A DNA stretch of 64,000 bases, taken from Nocardia arizonensis (GTDB taxonomy: Bacteria; Actinomycetota; Actinomycetes; Mycobacteriales; Mycobacteriaceae). The notes beneath the pieces were generated by a model. It had not been told where the DNA came from, searched no databases, and was given only the letters and a program-made list of their open reading frames with translations. Shown here piece after piece: positions 61,501 through 64,000 of the stretch. The DNA is taken from the NCBI RefSeq assembly GCF_001310275.1, contig NZ_LGYZ01000093.1:27976-91975 (forward strand), read 5' to 3'. Each line of letters opens with the position of its first letter. The stretch's first letter is position 1. Both the position numbers and the translations under genes were made by a program.

Positions 61501-61782
61501 GATAGGATCATCGGTCCGCAGCTCAGTGGGTACCGTGACATAACCATGAACGTGCGTGCGGATAACGGCATGGTCGTCGAGTTGCGCCTCCATCTGGAGA
61601 GTATCGACAAGGCTTCCAAGGAGTTCGACCACGCCGTTTATGAGGTTACGCGCGGCTTGAATCACTATGTGAATTCCGGTAAAGTTGATCCCGTCGAGGC
61701 AGAGAAGATCCTCGATGAGATCGCTCTGCGAACCAATGATATATTCTTGGGTGAGCTCGCGAAAGGGGTATCCAGGCAATGA
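58507..61782 (+). CDS. Polymorphic toxin with C-terminal RelA/SpoT-like domain
   Basis: A 1091-residue protein starting at ATG 58507 with CCGGAGG before it. In order: an N-terminal ~90 residues (PDYSWIHNRAEWIRTA; NLNGMTPTSAA at about 48-58), a Pro-rich linker to about 215, a beta-rich region with two GGSDGADRPWT repeats at about 349 and 410, a hydrophobic Ala-rich stretch at about 635-705, and the C-terminal toxin. The tip shows RelA/SpoT synthetase-like blocks: YGRKVAKGRARAM (939), Asp966-Met-Ala-Gly, Gly1008-Tyr-Arg-Asp and Glu1025 in VVELRLH. It would transfer pyrophosphate to nucleotides or RNA. The GC content drops in this last part, as in exchanged toxin tips. No export signal is visible. 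Confidence 0.75.
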   Translation: MADSAARVYVPDYSWIHNRAEWIRTATPASSIEADTGEDRLDRRVHNLNGMTPTSAAARLARIHASTDMIEHFRVAARTQDSESRGAGTFPPATSKPAPAVDRPVDQPISPPTGTDNNRPSAEDDLEYAHQHPDPTTPSTQAPPPSSTPSTRPSPPATAPQPTAPPAPTDSAPPEQRQSDGLPLVMDPALVAQNPLFQQIYNPDGTRRTPPPPAPPVDSPAPSGIPAPTTPVEHTFLGQLVLGTEPNTPAPPASATTALALIIPEAVNLPGPSNTTTAQVSPPSPEIMDASRVEEILPEGVEIPQRGAAASEWVDGNGTRGSLSIDEYGQRHWRFLQSDGRLIEVTQGGGSDGADRPWTRTKITEPDAPAPRVDTYATNGVTAYVDTVDDLETRVVLHQGGDEAIEEHHGGSDGADRPWTQTTQLTDHGPFITIAGPQSTTWQTQFGDRIHTRTVEFAGGESESMSSVDGTGPGWANSISAEGLRTDITTFDGHPVAGTFTDEDGTELGHLRTTNGITEFVATPAYLDREFPGQGLDSLRVVFGPLGANTFYRQINLTGEQNRPAMPADIPGWTRSGPAPQRGHGLPDSLAHSWTVLSDQVANYWAGPFISAMHPRAGSDGIAIPRYQPPPERQHSLGETAWAAADIIGLATLFVPLPLPSAARLAPYLTRAAATGRVAATGAGRGLAAAATTIAIGQHTATGIRTGIDTMRSAGAAIKQAAQSGASASGTYLSRTTMTLRTTVTRAWDNARGLPAGKYLEKPYVREALERANRDGGPVELPIGTVPTGDAIRHLLTNNKSLLQALQSNKLMERYLLEESDTLLSLLQRPKAIDIVDDALRGLRYRMKYVPANGDEIVELTKVTDAQRAISERAQRSVRAVTGGTGKKPTQPGFDYGRQQDPGYVSAFLDDLYAKFPAAQGQLKRLADDLSRSLGGVAYGRKVAKGRARAMQKIDGWEGDASRLIDMAGASITFKTVDKIYRALDDIQKSGMKILYLEDRIIGPQLSGYRDITMNVRADNGMVVELRLHLESIDKASKEFDHAVYEVTRGLNHYVNSGKVDPVEAEKILDEIALRTNDIFLGELAKGVSRQ

Positions 61783-61897
61783 AATATCCGCGGTATCTTT
61801 CGTACCACGATCGGCCGCTCATGCTGTTCAAGACTCCGGTCGGTGTTGTGGACGGGTTGATACTGGACGAAGCTACTGGCAAATTCGTTCCGGCCAC
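61738..61897 (+). repeat. Direct repeat, copy 1 (toxin end and immunity start)
   Basis: Covers the last codons of the toxin (DIFLGELAKGVSRQ) and the start of the immunity gene. It recurs at 63842-64000 with seven substitutions in 159 compared bases. The repeat probably continues beyond the window end. Confidence 0.9.
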
Positions 61898-62168
61898 GGG
61901 TGAAGTTCTCGCCGATGTCGCTTATGTTTCGAACACCACGGACGTGATCACGAGGAATCGTGATGGCTTCATTCTGCAGACCGAGAGAATTCGGTCCAGA
62001 AGTGTGTCCGGTGTAGGCCCCGCGTTCGATCTGTATCGTCAGGTCGAGGGTATCTGGGACACGGCGAAGAGTGAAAACCGCCTGGTCACCGACGATGAAC
62101 TCGCACGGATCGATGATATCCACCGTCGTACGTTCGCGCTGTGGGAGGCCGGTGAGGCATACTCGTGA
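61779..62168 (+). CDS. Immunity protein for the RelA/SpoT-like toxin
   Basis: A 129-residue acidic protein starting at ATG 61779, overlapping the toxin stop by 4 bp (ATGA), the standard tight coupling of toxin and immunity genes. MKYPRYLSYHDRPLMLF then VDGLILDEATGKFVPATGE suggests a beta-sheet N-terminal half; the C-terminal half is helical (ARIDDIHRRTFALWEAGEAY). Low GC like the toxin tip. No named family recognised. A diverged second copy begins at 63883. Confidence 0.75.
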   Translation: MKYPRYLSYHDRPLMLFKTPVGVVDGLILDEATGKFVPATGEVLADVAYVSNTTDVITRNRDGFILQTERIRSRSVSGVGPAFDLYRQVEGIWDTAKSENRLVTDDELARIDDIHRRTFALWEAGEAYS

Positions 62169-62183
62169 ACTAGCCTCGCGCAT

Positions 62184-63135
62184 TGAGGCTTATTCACCGG
62201 AGTGGGTAGAAGAACAGCCCGATGGTGGCGGTTATGATTTCCTCGAAGGTTGCCAGTGGACGTCGGTAGTCGGTATGCAGGATGCGCCAGGTTTTCAGGT
62301 TGGCGATGACGCGTTCGACGACCACGCGTAGCCGGTTGACGTCGGCGTTGTAGTTCTGGTCGGATTCGTGCAGGTCACGGCCTTTCGGGTTCTTGACCGG
62401 TGTGATCATCCCTGAGCCTTGGTATCCCTTGTCCCCCAGCAGCTTCGATGGATCGAGACCATCGAGCAGCCCGGAGACCGCCGGCGCTGTCATGTCGTGA
62501 TCGCGGCCCGGGACCGGGTCGGAGATCCATACCGGGTTGCCGTCGAGATCGCACAGGATCTGCACGTTCACCCCGGTCGTCTTGTGTTTGCCCGAGTACA
62601 GCTCGCGGTGCCCGGCCCAGGTCCAGCACGGAAGCAGGGTGCCGTCGAGTATGTAGCTGCTGGCGGGGTCGATCTCCTCGGCAACCGGAATCCATTGCGC
62701 CAGCACGGTTCCGATGATCGGGGTGAGGGCGCCGATGGCACGGCTGATTGTCGACTGCGAGGTGCCGAACGCTTCGGCCAGTTCTTGCTGAACCCGGTTA
62801 CGTCGCAGATAGGCCGAGGTCACGCATACGCAGCGGCGCAACCCCAGGCTCGGCGGCCACGTCCGGGCTCTGCCGCATGCGCGGTGGATGATCGCCACCA
62901 GGTCGGTGATCTCGTCGGCGGTGAAGCCGGTGGTATGATACATGAGCGGTGGTCCTCGTCTGCGGAAAACTTTGTAGCAGAACGATTTTGCGGTGCGTGG
63001 GGCCGCCGCCCCAGCAACGACACACCCAGCTCCGGCGTTGACCACAGCGATAACCCGAGCGTTGCGAATCTCTCCTTCGACCATCCGTAGTCGATCGCGG
63101 ACGACGGCCGCGATCAATCCTCTGAATAAGCCTCA
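62184..63135. mobile_element. IS5-type insertion sequence, 952 bp
   Basis: Perfect 13-bp terminal inverted repeats TGAGGCTTATTCA at 62184-62196 and, inverted, 63123-63135 enclose one transposase gene. Its right end abuts the truncated second toxin tip at 63136, so the element removed or displaced the upstream part of that toxin. No clear target duplication was found at the flanks. Confidence 0.88.
62194..62943 (-). CDS. IS5-family transposase (DDE superfamily)
   Basis: A 249-residue transposase starting at ATG 62943 (MYHTTGFTADEITDLV). It contains a helix-turn-helix (RVQQELAEAFGTSQSTISRAI in outline). The DDE blocks are Asp in SYILDGTLLPC, Asp in GDKGYQGSG and a late Glu in RLRVVVERVIANLKTW. 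Length and motifs match the small DDE_Tnp_4 (IS5) type. It appears intact, so the element may still move. Its stop lies within the left terminal repeat. Confidence 0.9.
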   Translation of the reverse strand: MYHTTGFTADEITDLVAIIHRACGRARTWPPSLGLRRCVCVTSAYLRRNRVQQELAEAFGTSQSTISRAIGALTPIIGTVLAQWIPVAEEIDPASSYILDGTLLPCWTWAGHRELYSGKHKTTGVNVQILCDLDGNPVWISDPVPGRDHDMTAPAVSGLLDGLDPSKLLGDKGYQGSGMITPVKNPKGRDLHESDQNYNADVNRLRVVVERVIANLKTWRILHTDYRRPLATFEEIITATIGLFFYPLR

Positions 63136-63331
63136 GTGGAACAAATCTGGGCGAAGCCATGTCTTCAACGTCGAGAACACGGGAGGAAAGGTGCGCTTCA
63201 TCGATTCGCAACCTACTCCACCGCTTCTGGATGCCTCCCACTATTTTTCACTTGGGAGGAACACGGAGTACCTACGGCTCGATGACCTACAGACACCCTC
63301 CATCTGGCGATTCAAGGGCTTGTTCGAATAA
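63136..63331 (+). pseudogene. Severed toxin tip, papain-fold glutamine deamidase-like (Tox-PL)
   Basis: The frame continues out of the IS end and has no start. It reads WNKSGRSHVFNVENTGG then KVRFIDSQPTPPLLDASHYF, and ends in RLDDLQTPSIWRFKGLFE. The pairs H-V-F-N-V and F-I-D-S-Q fit the catalytic His and Asp blocks of papain-fold (glutamine deamidase) polymorphic-toxin domains. The Cys-bearing first part is missing, so it is inactive, consistent with a toxin tip cut off by the IS. Confidence 0.6.
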
Positions 63332-63349
63332 TAACGGAACACGGATAGA

Positions 63350-63658
63350 ATGGATATTGAGTTGACGATAAGCTACTGCGAAGCGCTCGAACTCGTACGA
63401 TCGCACTTCGAACCGCGATGGACTTTCCGAACATTCTGTCTCGATGATCGTAAGATCGTCGAGAACGAAGAACTCTGGGTATTCCGCGTCGGTGCACGTG
63501 AGTGGCTCGTCGACGAGGACGAAAATTTCGAGGTAATAGGCTCTTCGACAGTCGTTTACAAGGCAGACGGAACAATCGGAGCACTACCTTCGTTTGCGGT
63601 AGGCATGGACGACACTATTCAAGCTCGACCGAACCCGAATCCAACGCTTATTTGCTAA
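63350..63658 (+). CDS. Putative immunity protein (YrhB/Imm35-like)
   Basis: A 102-residue protein starting at ATG 63350, 18 bp after the toxin-tip stop. EWLVDEDENFEVIGSSTVVYKADGTIGALPS, outlined, resembles the YrhB/Imm35-like fold, where a strand pair is followed by xxVDK-TG-xxxxLPS; such genes often follow papain-fold toxins. The weak ribosome binding site (GGAACACGG) fits translation as the second gene of a pair. It is now an orphan. Confidence 0.55.
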   Translation: MDIELTISYCEALELVRSHFEPRWTFRTFCLDDRKIVENEELWVFRVGAREWLVDEDENFEVIGSSTVVYKADGTIGALPSFAVGMDDTIQARPNPNPTLIC

Positions 63659-63841
63659 TCGTGTATCTCGCGCAGGCTCGAAGTCGAATGGCGCGCCCCG
63701 CCGAGCCGGATTGGCGGATGTCCGTGCATCTGGGACGGGCCCTGTCCGGCGGCATCCCAGTGGGGACGAATTGCGCCGGCCTCGGCAGAGGCTTCGGCCC
63801 CGTCAGTGGCGGATAGGACCAGCATCGTCGTACGGTTACTT

Positions 63842-64000
63842 GATATATTCTTGGGTGAACTCGCGAAAGGGGTATCCAGGCAATGAACTATCCGCAGTAT
63901 CTTTCGTACCACGATCGGCCGCTCATGGTGTTCGAGACTCCGGGCGGTGGTGTGGACGGGTTGATACTGGACGAAGCTACTGGCAAATTCGTTCCGGCCA
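63842..64000 (+). repeat. Direct repeat, copy 2 of toxin end and immunity start
   Basis: About 96% identical to 61738-61897. It begins with the last 14 sense codons of the toxin, although no toxin gene precedes it here. The sequence between 63659 and 63841 shows no recognisable gene. Confidence 0.9.
63883..64000 (+). CDS. Second, diverged immunity protein copy (partial)
   Basis: Starts at ATG 63883 (MNYPQYLSYHDRPLMVF) and runs off the window after 39 codons. It differs from the first copy at six of these residues (K2N, R5Q, L16V, K18E, V21G, V23G). Presumably it protects against a related toxin tip. Whether it is complete cannot be seen. Confidence 0.75.
   Translation, partial: MNYPQYLSYHDRPLMVFETPGGGVDGLILDEATGKFVPA

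Noticed and set aside
62169..62183. Target-site duplication of the IS5 element
   Set aside because: Bases outside the two terminal repeats do not match; the right flank is probably from a different ancestral sequence after deletion.

Overview
The window reads as chromosomal DNA of a mycolic-acid actinomycete, most likely Nocardia or a close relative. It is very GC-rich, GTG and TTG starts are common, and the first 36 kb preserves, as far as I remember the M. tuberculosis map, the gene order Rv0209-Rv0211, Rv0223c-Rv0228, Rv0236c-Rv0238 and Rv0241c-Rv0243. No rRNA, tRNA or CRISPR array was seen.

1-36 kb is core genome. A lipase fragment and a short-chain dehydrogenase lead into a GTPase-like pair and GTP-dependent PEP carboxykinase (pckG). 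An HD protein, a GlxA-type regulator and an aldehyde dehydrogenase with KstR-like boxes over its start follow. Next is a cell-envelope block: methyltransferase, GT4 glycosyltransferase, two polytopic membrane proteins, the DUF3068 protein, acyltransferase 3, arabinofuranosyltransferase AftD and the small DUF2613 protein. After isochorismate synthase and a universal stress protein comes LpqI/NagZ, then a TetR regulator whose promoter half-site recurs as a perfect palindrome between fadA2 and fabG4-htdX. 6-phosphogluconate dehydrogenase and a VanW protein close the core region.

36-58 kb is accessory. A mirror-image pair of small XRE-type regulators opens it. A LysB-like esterase, a 29-residue hydrophobic peptide with a perfect Shine-Dalgarno, and a serine-hydrolase fold lacking its catalytic residues follow. 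After an AT-rich island with immunity-gene debris comes a complete non-contractile phage tail module: tail terminator, tail tube, frameshifted chaperones, tape measure, Dit, Tal-like, three related fibres, a receptor-type fibre, amidase and holins. No terminase, portal, capsid, protease or integrase is present. This fits an F-type tailocin, or a prophage cut down to its tail.

57.7-64 kb is a polymorphic-toxin locus. It holds an IS630-like transposase remnant, a 1091-residue protein ending in a RelA/SpoT-like domain with an overlapping immunity gene, an intact IS5-type element, the severed tip of a second (papain-fold) toxin with its probable immunity gene, and a second diverged copy of the first immunity gene cut by the window end. 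The N-terminus of the toxin and the C-terminus of the tape measure share the pattern N-x-N-G-M-x-P-x-S-A-A, which raises the untested idea that the toxin is cargo of the tail particle.
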